Assembly: GCF_030348505.1 (NCBI RefSeq)
Contig: NZ_JAUCFJ010000002.1
Span: forward strand, 562,001 to 626,000
From: Lysinibacillus sp. G4S2
GTDB lineage: Bacteria > Bacillota > Bacilli > Bacillales_A > Planococcaceae
DNA: 64,000 nucleotides
Direction: 5' to 3'
Below, piece by piece: positions 53,187-63,071 of the stretch. A program made the position numbers and the translations under genes. Within the stretch, counting starts at the first letter, position 1. Each line of letters starts with the position of its first letter. Under the pieces are notes generated by a model. That model had not been told where the DNA came from and did no database searches. It was given only the letters and a program-made list of their open reading frames with translations.

Positions 53187-54500
53187 TTGACACATTATGC
53201 AAAAGCTAAATTGCAAGAGGAAAAAGTATTCAAGGACCCAGTGCATCGTTATGTGCATGTACGGGATCAAGTAATTTGGGATTTAGTTGGTACGAAAGAA
53301 TTTCAGCGATTACGTCGAATTCGCCAACTAGGTACAACGTTCTTAGTATTCCATGGAGCAGAGCATAGCCGCTTTAGTCACTCACTTGGCGTTTACGAAA
53401 TTGTACGTCGCATAGTAGATGATATTTTTGAAGGGCGTCCTGAATGGGATGAAGATGAACGACTACTTGTGCTTTGTGCAGCCCTTTTACACGATTTAGG
53501 GCACGGACCATTCTCACATGCTTTTGAAAATGTCTTTGAACTTGATCATGAATATTATACAAGACAAATTTTGCTCGGCGATACAGAAGTGAATGCAGTA
53601 TTAAAAAAAGTATCGGCTGATTTTCCTGAGAAAGTATCGCAGGTAATTGAAAAAACATATCCGAATAAGCAGGTCGTCAGTTTAATATCGAGCCAAATCG
53701 ATGCTGATCGTATGGACTACCTACAGCGCGATGCTTATTTCACTGGTGTAAGCTATGGTCATTTTGATATGGAACGGATTTTAAGAGTGATGCGCCCACG
53801 AAAAAACCAGGTCGTTATTAAGGCGACAGGCATGCATGCGGTAGAGGATTATATTATGAGCCGCTATCAAATGTACTTACAAATTTATTTCCACCCAGTG
53901 TCTCGCAGTGCAGAGGTTGTTTTAAATAATATTTTAAAACGCGCTAAGCAATTAAGCTTGGCAGGCTACAAGTTTAAGCACGAGCCTACACACTTTTTAG
54001 CATTTTTCCGCAACTCCATAGAGCTTGAGGACTATCTTGCATTGGATGAAAGTATTCTTTTTACATATTTTCAACTGTGGATGCAAGAGGAAGATGCTAT
54101 ATTAAGTGACTTAAGCCGCCGCTTTGTTAACCGAAAGCTATTTCAGTACATCGATTTAGATCCAGGTGTCGAGCTAGTTAAATATCAAAAACTACAAGAG
54201 CTCTTCAAACAAGCTGATTTAAATCCAGAATATTATCTTGTTCATGATACGACGGCAGATTTACCTTATGATTTTTATCGACCAGGAGAGGAAGAAGTGC
54301 GCGTTCCTATTTTCTTAGAAATGAAAAATGGAGAACTACGAGAACTATCTCGTGAATCTATTATTGTGGATTCCATTTCTGGCCGCATGAAGCGAGATCA
54401 TAAAATATATTTCCCGCTTGATTTCTTAGAGGACAACAGTACCCATTCCGCTGTGAAAGCACAAATATTAACTTTACTACGAGAACAGAGAAAAAATTAA
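53187..54500 (+). CDS. ywfO: HD-domain phosphohydrolase YwfO (dGTPase-like)
   Basis: A 437-residue HD-superfamily protein. The metal ligands are visible: HSRFSHSLGVYEIVRRI, the HD doublet in ALLHDLGHGPFSHAFE and the distal aspartate in SSQIDADRMDYLQRDAYFTG. It is related to SamHD1/dGTPase-type enzymes; the preferred nucleotide is not shown by sequence. The TTG start follows GGGGGTGCTGTACAA. It belongs to the conserved ywf block. Confidence 0.9.
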   Translation: MTHYAKAKLQEEKVFKDPVHRYVHVRDQVIWDLVGTKEFQRLRRIRQLGTTFLVFHGAEHSRFSHSLGVYEIVRRIVDDIFEGRPEWDEDERLLVLCAALLHDLGHGPFSHAFENVFELDHEYYTRQILLGDTEVNAVLKKVSADFPEKVSQVIEKTYPNKQVVSLISSQIDADRMDYLQRDAYFTGVSYGHFDMERILRVMRPRKNQVVIKATGMHAVEDYIMSRYQMYLQIYFHPVSRSAEVVLNNILKRAKQLSLAGYKFKHEPTHFLAFFRNSIELEDYLALDESILFTYFQLWMQEEDAILSDLSRRFVNRKLFQYIDLDPGVELVKYQKLQELFKQADLNPEYYLVHDTTADLPYDFYRPGEEEVRVPIFLEMKNGELRELSRESIIVDSISGRMKRDHKIYFPLDFLEDNSTHSAVKAQILTLLREQRKN

Positions 54501-54577
54501 AAAGTTTTTAATGTATAAATCATGTATGTTGCATGAGAGCAATTTAATAGGATAACAACATATTGATAATGAAAAAA

Positions 54578-54622
54578 CAGTAAAAGTACTCAATGAGAGT
54601 AATCTTTTACTGTTTTTTTGCT
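54578..54622 (+). terminator. intrinsic terminator after ywfO
   Basis: Stem ACAGTAAAAG/CTTTTACTGT with a long loop, T7. The gap to 55002 holds the adhesin leader: a TATAAT at 54719, an AAAGGGGGTGAGGT site at about 54739 with no ATG behind it, and no known riboswitch. Confidence 0.85.
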
Positions 54623-55001
54623 GTATAAAGATAAATGGAATGGAAAATATATAGAAACTTTTTGAATTATGTAAATAAAAAGTCCAGAATTGTTTAGAAT
54701 TTGTTCAGTGGTCTTTATTATAATGAGGCTAAAACCCTAAAGGGGGTGAGGTCAATTATTAAAGGCGTCACAAAAGTAGCATGGATACATATAAATTTGT
54801 ATATCACACATTCATAAGTCATCATGATTACCTATGCCGTGAAGTACTTATAAGAATGTATTCAGTTATGGCGACAAGTGAATTGAAGGAAAGAGGGAGC
54901 AACCTATTGTTTGTGGCATACCTTTCCAACGTTACGAAAGGATGCAACGTCGTCAGCAAACACCAACAGGTATCTCTCTGAACTTAGAAAAGGAGAGAAA
55001 C

Positions 55002-58000
55002 ATGAAAAAGCTTAAACAATTAAACATAGCAATGATCTTATTGCTACTCGTATTCCAAACCGTACTATCACCGATTTCAGTGTTTGCGAGTGAAGTGGTT
55101 CCTAATACTGGTGTAACTGAAACGCCTGAAACCACTGGTACAACAAGTCCTGAAGAACCAGCAGCAGATACTGGAACACCTGAACCACCAGTAAAGACTG
55201 AAGAAGTAAAAGATACTGTAACACCTCCAACTGAAACTGATAATAGTGGTGGGACAGTAGAAGAAACTCCAAAGGATGAACAAACTCCAGTTCAACCAGA
55301 TGATTCAACTTCGACTGAGAAAAATGAAAATGGTGATGGGGCAACAGAAGGAGAGAAGTCATCAACAGAAGGTGATAAAGCAGCAACAGATGATACTGAC
55401 AAAGACAAAGTGTTACCACCTAATACGGAAGATCCAAAAACGCTTGTGCGTGATCCAAAAGAAATCCCTTTGTCAGCAGTAGATTTTGAAATGTTGATTA
55501 ATGGAGAAAAAGTTACATCTTCTTATAATAAGGAACTCCAACCAAATCAAAAATCAAATATTACATTCACATTTACAGTTAATTTAGAAGAAGCGCATAA
55601 TGCTGGAGATTTCTTTACATTCGATTTACCAGCATCCATTATTGACTTCGAAAATAACTTTACTGGAAGTAAGAAAGCGGGTCTAAATAATCCTGCTTAT
55701 TCTTATTCAACTAGTGGTCAAACAGTTACAGTTAAATTAGATGAAACGGTTACTGATCCAAACTTATTGGGTAGCGAAGCAAAGCTTATTGCTTCTTTTG
55801 AATCAGGGTTTAATTTGCAAGGCGACAGTTTGGAACAAGATCTTGTTATTCCACAGGGTTTAGCAGGGCAGGAAACAATTACATTGAACTTCTTGCCATC
55901 AACAAGCAATGCAAAGATTTCAAAAGAAAATAAAGGCGCTACTTCGAAAAACGGTGAACGCATTATTGATTGGGAAGTATGGGTTAATAAAGCTGGGAAG
56001 AACTTAAAAGATGCCACGCTAACAGATGTTACGACTGTTAACAATAGTGCAAGTCATGAAGTTGTACCTGGTTCTGTCCAAGTCACTAAATATGAAATGG
56101 GATTAAATGGTTATAAAATTGAGACAGCAGATCCTGACTACCTAATAGATGGGAACTTCAGTGATATTTCATTTAATGGAAGATATGCTTATAAAGTGAA
56201 CTATCAAACGAAAGTAACTGAAGCTAATCCAGAAGGACTAAAAAATTTCAATAATACCGTTACTTTAACAAATGGTAGAGATACTGAAACATCTGATGTT
56301 GCTACACAGCCGATTAAGTATGGTGATGCTCTAGCGAAGAAATTTACTTCAGGGGATAACTACAAATCTTCATGGGAAATAAAGTACAACTATAATGAAG
56401 TGAAGGTTGATAACCCTGTTATTACAGATACACTTCCAGGTGCACATAAAATTGACACAAATTCAATTCAAGTATTTGAAGTAACTGTGGATGAAAACGG
56501 AAACGAAATTAGTTCTAATAAAATTACTTCTGGTTTCCATTCTGAAGCAATTACAGATGGCTTCAAGCTTACATTCGATAAGCCAGTAACAAAAGCTTAT
56601 AAGATCACTTATGATGCAAACTATGATCAAGATTTCTACACAGGTTCTACTACAACATTAACAAATATCGTAGAAGCGGGCACGTATAAAAGACCAGCTT
56701 CACACACAATTAGCGAAAATATTTTAACAAAATCTCGTTCAGTAAACTTTGATACAAAAGAAATTACTTGGACAATTACAGTGTCAGCTGACAATAATAC
56801 TACAAATGGTAAAGATATAACTGGCTTAGAAATTGTCGATAATTTTGAAACAAGTAGTAAGAATGGTAAACATACGCTTGTTGGCGGAAAAGATGGTATT
56901 ACTGTAGACAAAATGACAGGTCATTCGATATCACTTATAGATGAAAATGACTTAAGCAAAGGCTTTAAAATAACAGGTGGTACTGTTAAAAAAGGTGAAA
57001 CAGCAACTATCACGTATAAAACGTCTTATGAAATTGCAGATGATGGTTCTGTTATTCATAATGGATACGGTAATACAGCAACAGCCAATTGGATGAGTAG
57101 TGGTAAAACCTATACTGTAACTAAAACAGCAGACTATACACCAGCAACTACGACTGTCAATAATGGTAGTAAATCAGGGGGCTTTAATCATTTAACGCAA
57201 GAATTTACATGGAATGTTAAAGTCAACATTAATAAAAAAGATATTAATGGAGCACTATTAACAGACAATTTGGGTGATGGGCATAAAATCGTAGAAGATT
57301 CCTTTACAGTTTATCAGTATAAGCTTGATACAAGCGATGATGATACTAAAGGTACTAAAGGTTATGTTTTAGATCCAAAATATTATGATTTAACGATTGA
57401 TCCTGATAAAAAAAGCTATACGTTAAAATTCAAAAATTTAGATAGTACAACAACAAATAATCAAGCGTACCTTGTCGAGTATAAATCAAAAGATTCTAAT
57501 AATATTTTAGGGATTGAATCAGATGATGCTAGCTTAAAAGGTGACACGTATACAAACACGGCAACATTTAAAACTTTAAATGACTCGAAGACATATACTT
57601 TAGAAGCGAAAGTTACGGTGGATGAAGCGAATAATTTATTATCAAAAAGTGTTCAACAAAATAGTAGTAAACAAACAATCATATGGACACTAGACGTTAA
57701 TAAATCGCATTCAACATTAAAAAATGTCAAAGTATCAGATTTTCCATCAGGTTATTTAATGCTAATACCAGATTCTATTCAGATACGACCATATGTGGTG
57801 AACGAAACAGGAATCTCCGCTGAGGGTTCATGGGAGAGTCCAGCAAAATTCGGCGTAACTGTAGAGTACGATAAAGCATCAGGTGGCTTTACTTTAAACT
57901 TTGGTGATTTAACTAAGAAAGGCTACCAAGTGCGATATGAAACACTTGGATTAGGTAAACAGAATACAGGTTCAGGTAATCCAGAAGAAGAATTTAGCAA

Positions 58001-60428
58001 TAAGGCGACAATGACTTTTGATGATTCTTCTGCTGCAAACCAGGGTACTGGATCACAAGTAGATAGGAAGTTTAATTTCAGTAGCTCAGATACGGATTTC
58101 CAATTAACAAAAGGAAACCTTAAGCTAAAGAAAATTGGCGTTAATCCAGCAACAGGTGACAAACAGGCACTTGCTGGCGTAGAGTTTGAATTAATCAAAA
58201 AAATTGGAAGCAATGTATATGTAATTGCTAAAGCAACTTCTAGTGATAAAGGTTACTTTGAATTTAACGCCATTAACTACGGCACATACTATGTGAGAGA
58301 GGTTAAGGCGCCGGACGATTATGCTAAAATGGATGATCAATTATTAAAACTAGATGCAACTACTGACTCCAATGTAGTACCTGAAAAAGTAACTGAAGTG
58401 GAAAATGTGAAAAAGATTACTTCTGGAGCTATGTGTCCTAACTTCACACTAACAATTAAAGATATTGATGGTGAGCTTGTTGTAAATAAAAAAATTACAT
58501 TACAAGATGATAAGGGCAACATTAAATTTACAGGTACAACAAATAACGAGGGAAAAGTAATCATCCCACGAGAAGGTTCTGAGGCAGTTAAAGCAGGATC
58601 GTATAAAGTATTCGAGGGTGCTGAAGAACTTGGAACTGTGACTGTAAAATACAGTAAAGGTGAATGTCATGCTGAATTGCAGCCGCCTATAGCGTGTAAG
58701 CAATTTACAATCACGTTAAAAGACAAAGATAATAATCCACGTCCTCATGTTGCAGTAACATTAAAGGATAAGGATGGCAAAGTAATTATCTCGTCAAAAA
58801 CTGATGAGAATGGTAAGTTGATTGTTCCTTCAAACCCTCCAGCAGGTAAGTATGATCTTTACGAAGGAAAACAATTCCTAAGTGAAGTGAATATAAGTTA
58901 TAAAAAAGGCTGTGAAATTGAAGTACAACAAGCACCTTCTTGCCCTTCGTTTACATTAACTGTAAAAGATGTTGATGGAAAACCACGTGAAGGTGTAACC
59001 GTTACAATCAAAAATGAAGATACAAATGAAATTATTAAACAAACAATCGCCCCAACTGATAGTGAAGGGAAAGTAAAAATTAAAAATCTAGAACCAGGAA
59101 AATATGTGGTTTATGATGGAGCAAATGAAATTGGGAAGTTTACAGTAAATACAGACTGTGAAGCAACAGTTCAACCAATCCCAGCATGTCCACAATTTAC
59201 ACTAACGGTAAAAGATGAAAATGGCAAAGTGCGCCCTAATGTTGACAACATCACTATCAAAGATAAAACAGGCGCAATTATTGCTACAAACAAAACAACA
59301 AATGAATTAGGTCAGATTACTATTCCATCTGAAAACATTCCTTCAGGTGTGTACGATGTATATCAAGGTGATCTATACATTGGTCAAATAACGGTTCAAT
59401 ATTCAGTTAAATGTGAAGCAGAAATATCAGCAGCGCCTGCATGTCCTGCGTTTACATTAACTGTACAAACTGAGTTTGGAACGCCTCTTGCAAATGCTAA
59501 AATAACAGTGAAAGATGCAAAAGGTAATGTAATTAAAGGTGCGGATGGTAATGAAATTCTAACAACAAGTGTTATGGGAACAATTGTTTTACCAGACAAA
59601 GCTATTAAGCAAGGTACGTACTATGTGTATGAAGGAAGTCGTTTAATCGGCTCATTCACAGTAAAAGATACATGTTCTGCTATCGTAAAACCTTCATCAA
59701 CAGGTGGAGGCGGTAGCAATGGCGGCGGTGGAGGCGGCGGTGGCTGGACTCCTGACCCAGAAAAACCAGTTGATCCAAACAAGCCAAATCCAGATCCAGG
59801 GAAACCAGTTGATCCAAACAAACCGAACCCAGATCCAGGGAAACCAGTTGATCCAAACAAACCGAACCCAGATCCAGGGAAACCGGTTGATCCAAACAAA
59901 CCGAACCCAGATCCGGAGAAACCAGTTGATCCAAACAAACCGAACCCAGATCCAGGGAAACCGGTTGATCCAAACAAACCAAATCCAGATCCGGAGAAGC
60001 CGGTTGATCCAGAAAAACCAACAACAGAGTCAGAGAAGCCAGTTGATCCAAAAAATCCAGGTAACTCAGCAACAGATACAAAAAATCCATCAAACCCTGG
60101 AAAACCATCTGTAACAGATGTCATTGATCAAGGTAAAAACTTACCGCCATACAATCCTTCTACAGCGAATAAAGACACACTAGATTCGTATAAGGATTTC
60201 CTTAATAAATACGATAATTTATCTAAAAAGGAACAGGCAGAAGTAGCAAGATCTCTTGATATTGACAAAATCAAAGCAGATGCTGAAAAAATGGAAGCTC
60301 AATTAAAGGCAGAAGGCAAACTGCCACAAACAAATGGAGCAAATCAAACAGCTCTTACACTAGTTGGTGTAGCTCTCGTTCTAGGAGCATTGTTCTTATT
60401 GCGTCGTCGCAAAACAGAAGTGAAATAA
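55002..60428 (+). CDS. large LPXTG cell-wall-anchored adhesin
   Basis: A 1808-residue surface protein. Signal peptide near 1-29 (IAMILLLLVFQTVLSPISVF), then an acidic Thr/Pro-rich linker to about 155. Residues about 160-1030 hold several Cna-A/SdrG-like adhesive domains (recurring ITWTITVS, DWEVWVNKAG and FTWNVKVN strands with TDNL/TDTLPG). A SpaA/Cna-B-like domain lies near 1037-1120 (TGDKQALAGVEFELIKK). Five cysteine-bearing repeats of about 84 residues (1145-1565) follow, then a Gly-rich hinge, about eight PDPGKPVDPNKPN repeats and an LPQTN sorting signal with hydrophobic helix and RRRK tail. The ATG at 55002 follows AAAAGGAGAGAAAC. The sortase gene lies beyond a group II intron. Confidence 0.9.
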   Translation: MKKLKQLNIAMILLLLVFQTVLSPISVFASEVVPNTGVTETPETTGTTSPEEPAADTGTPEPPVKTEEVKDTVTPPTETDNSGGTVEETPKDEQTPVQPDDSTSTEKNENGDGATEGEKSSTEGDKAATDDTDKDKVLPPNTEDPKTLVRDPKEIPLSAVDFEMLINGEKVTSSYNKELQPNQKSNITFTFTVNLEEAHNAGDFFTFDLPASIIDFENNFTGSKKAGLNNPAYSYSTSGQTVTVKLDETVTDPNLLGSEAKLIASFESGFNLQGDSLEQDLVIPQGLAGQETITLNFLPSTSNAKISKENKGATSKNGERIIDWEVWVNKAGKNLKDATLTDVTTVNNSASHEVVPGSVQVTKYEMGLNGYKIETADPDYLIDGNFSDISFNGRYAYKVNYQTKVTEANPEGLKNFNNTVTLTNGRDTETSDVATQPIKYGDALAKKFTSGDNYKSSWEIKYNYNEVKVDNPVITDTLPGAHKIDTNSIQVFEVTVDENGNEISSNKITSGFHSEAITDGFKLTFDKPVTKAYKITYDANYDQDFYTGSTTTLTNIVEAGTYKRPASHTISENILTKSRSVNFDTKEITWTITVSADNNTTNGKDITGLEIVDNFETSSKNGKHTLVGGKDGITVDKMTGHSISLIDENDLSKGFKITGGTVKKGETATITYKTSYEIADDGSVIHNGYGNTATANWMSSGKTYTVTKTADYTPATTTVNNGSKSGGFNHLTQEFTWNVKVNINKKDINGALLTDNLGDGHKIVEDSFTVYQYKLDTSDDDTKGTKGYVLDPKYYDLTIDPDKKSYTLKFKNLDSTTTNNQAYLVEYKSKDSNNILGIESDDASLKGDTYTNTATFKTLNDSKTYTLEAKVTVDEANNLLSKSVQQNSSKQTIIWTLDVNKSHSTLKNVKVSDFPSGYLMLIPDSIQIRPYVVNETGISAEGSWESPAKFGVTVEYDKASGGFTLNFGDLTKKGYQVRYETLGLGKQNTGSGNPEEEFSNKATMTFDDSSAANQGTGSQVDRKFNFSSSDTDFQLTKGNLKLKKIGVNPATGDKQALAGVEFELIKKIGSNVYVIAKATSSDKGYFEFNAINYGTYYVREVKAPDDYAKMDDQLLKLDATTDSNVVPEKVTEVENVKKITSGAMCPNFTLTIKDIDGELVVNKKITLQDDKGNIKFTGTTNNEGKVIIPREGSEAVKAGSYKVFEGAEELGTVTVKYSKGECHAELQPPIACKQFTITLKDKDNNPRPHVAVTLKDKDGKVIISSKTDENGKLIVPSNPPAGKYDLYEGKQFLSEVNISYKKGCEIEVQQAPSCPSFTLTVKDVDGKPREGVTVTIKNEDTNEIIKQTIAPTDSEGKVKIKNLEPGKYVVYDGANEIGKFTVNTDCEATVQPIPACPQFTLTVKDENGKVRPNVDNITIKDKTGAIIATNKTTNELGQITIPSENIPSGVYDVYQGDLYIGQITVQYSVKCEAEISAAPACPAFTLTVQTEFGTPLANAKITVKDAKGNVIKGADGNEILTTSVMGTIVLPDKAIKQGTYYVYEGSRLIGSFTVKDTCSAIVKPSSTGGGGSNGGGGGGGGWTPDPEKPVDPNKPNPDPGKPVDPNKPNPDPGKPVDPNKPNPDPGKPVDPNKPNPDPEKPVDPNKPNPDPGKPVDPNKPNPDPEKPVDPEKPTTESEKPVDPKNPGNSATDTKNPSNPGKPSVTDVIDQGKNLPPYNPSTANKDTLDSYKDFLNKYDNLSKKEQAEVARSLDIDKIKADAEKMEAQLKAEGKLPQTNGANQTALTLVGVALVLGALFLLRRRKTEVK
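58434..59700 (+). repeat. five in-gene cysteine-domain repeats of the adhesin
   Basis: Each unit of roughly 250 bp encodes C-P-xFTLTVKD-DGK---, a middle DENGK-I-PS, G-YDVYEG---IG--TV and a second Cys before EA-I---PAC. Two Cys per unit recur with fixed spacing, suggesting intradomain disulfides. The DNA is diverged between units, so the duplication is old. Confidence 0.8.
59752..60036 (+). repeat. 39-bp in-gene tandem repeat (PDPGKPVDPNKPN)
   Basis: About seven 39-bp units (CCAGTTGATCCAAACAAACC and GAACCCAGATCCAGGGAAA) with G-to-E changes, coding the wall-spanning spacer. High identity makes copy-number change likely. Confidence 0.9.
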
Positions 60429-60433
60429 TATTT

Positions 60434-62322
60434 AATCGAGTAGGAGGGAGTGATTAACTCCCGACCTCTCCAACCACCGTACGTACGGATCCGTATACGG
60501 CGGTTCAATTAAGATGAATAACGCAAGATTTCATAACGAGCTTGCAGACTTTTGAGCCCTTGGTTACTCCAATAAGAGTTATCAAGGGTTCTGTGTAATA
60601 TTGGACTTTTCGAGATACGCCAGTAACTCTTGCGAGTATTGCCCCATTCGTAAGCCTTCCAGTCTGGAACTCCTAAACGAATGAGGTTGCACACTTTCGT
60701 ACGAGGCTTTTTCCAATTCTTCCATAAACACATGCGAAGTCTTCTTCTAATCCATCCATCCAGTGATTCAAATATTGATTTCGTATCCGCTAATGCAAAG
60801 TAGCCACACCACCCAATTAAATATTGATTCAATTGTTGAATTCGGTACTCCATTGGAAATGGCTTCTTTCTAGCTGTTAATTCCCGAATTTTGTTCTTCA
60901 TTCGCTTTATGCTCTCTTTCGCAATTCGAACTTGTGGTTCTTTGCGGGAGGTAAAGCTAAATCCTAGGAATTTACGTTGCCAAGGACGAGCCACTGCGGA
61001 TTTCTTCTCATTTATTTTCAATCGTAGCGTCTTCTCAATAAAGGTTTTGATACTTGCCATCACTCGTTCTCCTGCTCGTTTTGTTTTCACATAAATATTG
61101 CAGTCATCGGCGTAACGGACAAATTTATGACCACGTTTCTCTAATTCTTTGTCTAATTCATCCAGCACAATATTTGAGAGAAGTGGACTCAGTGGGCCCC
61201 CTTGGGGTGTTCCTTCATCTGTATCATAAACGACACCATTTATCATGACACCCGATTGTAAGTATCTACGAATCAGCTTGAGTAGAGGTTTATCAGAAAT
61301 TTTCTTCGCTAATGTACTCATTAGACGGTCATGGTTTACTTTGTCGAAGAATTTCTCTAAGTCCATATCTACTACCCAGCGGTATCCTTCTTTTATATGA
61401 CCTTTGGCTTCTCGGATTGCATCGTGAGCACTTCGTTTTGGTCGAAATCCGTAACTATGATTCGAGAAGTTCGGGTCATATAGGTTGGATAGCACTTGGG
61501 CAATCGCCTGTTGAATGAGTCGGTCTGTCACGGTTGGGATTCCTAATAGTCGCACACCGCCGTCAGGTTTCGGGATTTCGATTCTGCGAACTGGTTGTGG
61601 TTGGTAGGTTCCCTCAAGAATTTGCTTCTTAATCGTTAGCCAGTTTTCGACTACATGCTGTCGTAGGAATTTTACGGGCATTTTGTCTACTCCATGACTC
61701 CCTTTGTTTCGTTCCACCCGTTTGAGTGCGAGAAGCAGATTCTCCCGTGATAATATTTGATTCATTAGCATCTCGTTCGACTCCTCCGTGAATAGCTTGT
61801 CTTCTTATAACAGTTTCTACTGCACCCGCTCAATGTCCCTCATGGGATTCACCATTACCTCCATTAAGTCGGTCCTTCTGGATTTTCTGTGTTTACCATA
61901 GAAAACTGCATGCCAAGGGCTATTCTCTCCGAATTGTTCGGTCCTTCCCATTCATTCTAGAAGTGAATGGTACTATGACCTCTGCTGACTTCTGATGGTT
62001 CAGCTACCTATCGCTAAGTAGGTTACAAAGTGTACTTTGCGTTTCCATCAGACCTCCCCGGGTAAGCGCATGCACTTTCACACCATCTATCCGCCTCATT
62101 TACTCGATATGACCTTCGACAGAAAGGACTTTGTGTTGTTATGCACACTCATCCAATCATACCTAGCCTTATATGAGATTCGTGTTCCTCGGACCGGTGT
62201 TTTGCCTCCAGCTTCCTTCAGATTCCGCGTCGCCACGGACACCCTTGCTCTTGGCTAACCTCTACTTCTGTCTTCGGGGTTCGGGACTTGCACCCTATAG
62301 TTCATACGCATGCCGGGCGCAC
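60434..62322 (-). mobile_element. group II intron, class C type
   Basis: On the minus strand the intron starts GTGCGCCCGGCATGCGTATG (62322), continues GGGTGCAAGTCCCGAACCCC and ends with domain V/VI: GAACCGCCGTATACGGATCC, GTACGTACGGTGGTTGGAGA and CTCCTACTCGAT (60434). It encodes one maturase. The bases just upstream of its 5' end are the terminator hairpin of the sortase gene, the preferred target of class C introns. It lies antisense to the adhesin, 5 bp after the adhesin stop codon. Boundaries may shift by one or two bases. Confidence 0.93.
60509..61771 (-). CDS. ltrA: group II intron reverse transcriptase/maturase (LtrA-like)
   Basis: A 420-residue intron-encoded protein. RT blocks are in order: NKGSHGVDKMPV, RRIEIPKPDGGVRLLGIP, SYGFRPKRSAHDAI, VVDMDLEKFFDKVNHD, GTPQGGPLSPLLSNI and the catalytic FVRYADDCNIYV. 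A maturase X domain (LNQYLIGWCGYFALADT) follows. The C-terminus lacks an HNH endonuclease, as in class C introns. The ATG follows CACGGAGGAGTCGAACGAG. The frame is intact, so the intron may still be active. Confidence 0.95.
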   Translation of the reverse strand: MLMNQILSRENLLLALKRVERNKGSHGVDKMPVKFLRQHVVENWLTIKKQILEGTYQPQPVRRIEIPKPDGGVRLLGIPTVTDRLIQQAIAQVLSNLYDPNFSNHSYGFRPKRSAHDAIREAKGHIKEGYRWVVDMDLEKFFDKVNHDRLMSTLAKKISDKPLLKLIRRYLQSGVMINGVVYDTDEGTPQGGPLSPLLSNIVLDELDKELEKRGHKFVRYADDCNIYVKTKRAGERVMASIKTFIEKTLRLKINEKKSAVARPWQRKFLGFSFTSRKEPQVRIAKESIKRMKNKIRELTARKKPFPMEYRIQQLNQYLIGWCGYFALADTKSIFESLDGWIRRRLRMCLWKNWKKPRTKVCNLIRLGVPDWKAYEWGNTRKSYWRISKSPILHRTLDNSYWSNQGLKSLQARYEILRYSS

Positions 62323-62326
62323 ATAA

Positions 62327-62360
62327 GAAAACCCCAAGATCATAAAAATCTTGGGGTTTT
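62327..62360. terminator. bidirectional terminator, intron target site
   Basis: Stem AAAACCCCAAGA/TCTTGGGGTTTT with an 8-base loop and tails on both sides. It ends sortase transcription and, before the intron arrived, probably also the convergent adhesin. Confidence 0.9.
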
Positions 62361-62367
62361 TCGTATA

Positions 62368-63036
62368 CTAAAAAGTTTCTGATAGCTTTGCAGGTGCTTT
62401 GTCAAACGGATATTGCGCAACAAAATCTGCTTGAATGGCAAGTCTTTTCGTCCCTTTATCAGCGCATGTAACGAGGGTCAAAACGGTTTTATCAGGGATA
62501 TCATCAATAACATAAACATCCGTGGCAGCGATGATTTCCTTAGTCGTTAATTTGTACTCATAAATATTCGTTAAGTCTGTTACATAAATCGTATCTCCTA
62601 TATTTGCTTTGTATAAGGGGCTAAATAAAACATCTGTTTCTTCAAAGTAATGACCCGCTAATGCGTAGTTTCCTTGTCCCAGTTTTTGATTAGGCTTCAT
62701 GGTGCCCGCTCCAACGGCTAGAGAGGCATTACCAACTCCTTTGACGATAGGAAGTTGCATATCAACACTAGGAACAGCGATACTACCAATGACAGGCATT
62801 TTATTAGCTGTTGTTTGAGCTTTTAAAACTTCTGCAATAGATAGTGATTGCACTGCTTCAAATTCAAAATCGGCATCCGCATTATTGTTCTTTTCAATAT
62901 CCTCTGCACTGTAATCAGTTGTATTTAATTGCTTACTTAAATGAGTGATAATGGCATTTTGAATAGGATTAATAAAAATAAGTAAGAGGCCAATGATGAG
63001 CATACAAATGAGTAGTGTTAGTTTAAGTTTTTTCAT
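62368..63036 (-). CDS. srtA: class A sortase
   Basis: A 222-residue transpeptidase that anchors LPXTG proteins to the wall. N-terminal membrane helix (LTLLICMLIIGLLLIFINP), then the beta-barrel with catalytic His in YALAGHYFEET, Cys in TLVTCADKGTKRLAIQADFV and Arg of KRLAIQ. The presence of LFSPLYKANIGDTIYVTDL and VLTLVTC fits class A. The adjacent adhesin with LPQTN is a natural substrate. Start: ATG at 63036; a GTG 12 bp upstream is closer to AGGATG, so the start is uncertain. Confidence 0.9.
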   Translation of the reverse strand: MKKLKLTLLICMLIIGLLLIFINPIQNAIITHLSKQLNTTDYSAEDIEKNNNADADFEFEAVQSLSIAEVLKAQTTANKMPVIGSIAVPSVDMQLPIVKGVGNASLAVGAGTMKPNQKLGQGNYALAGHYFEETDVLFSPLYKANIGDTIYVTDLTNIYEYKLTTKEIIAATDVYVIDDIPDKTVLTLVTCADKGTKRLAIQADFVAQYPFDKAPAKLSETF

Positions 63037-63071
63037 TTCATAAATCACATCCTAGTATTGAAATTACGAAT

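Noticed and set aside
59621-60124. Antisense Gly/Phe/Ser-rich frame and the frame-shifted QIQGNQLIQTN frame
   Set aside because: Shadows of the PDPGKPVDPNKPN repeat in the adhesin gene.
62037-62382. Short plus-strand frames over the 5' part of the intron
   Set aside because: They fall within the structured group II intron RNA (domain I) and have no coding support.
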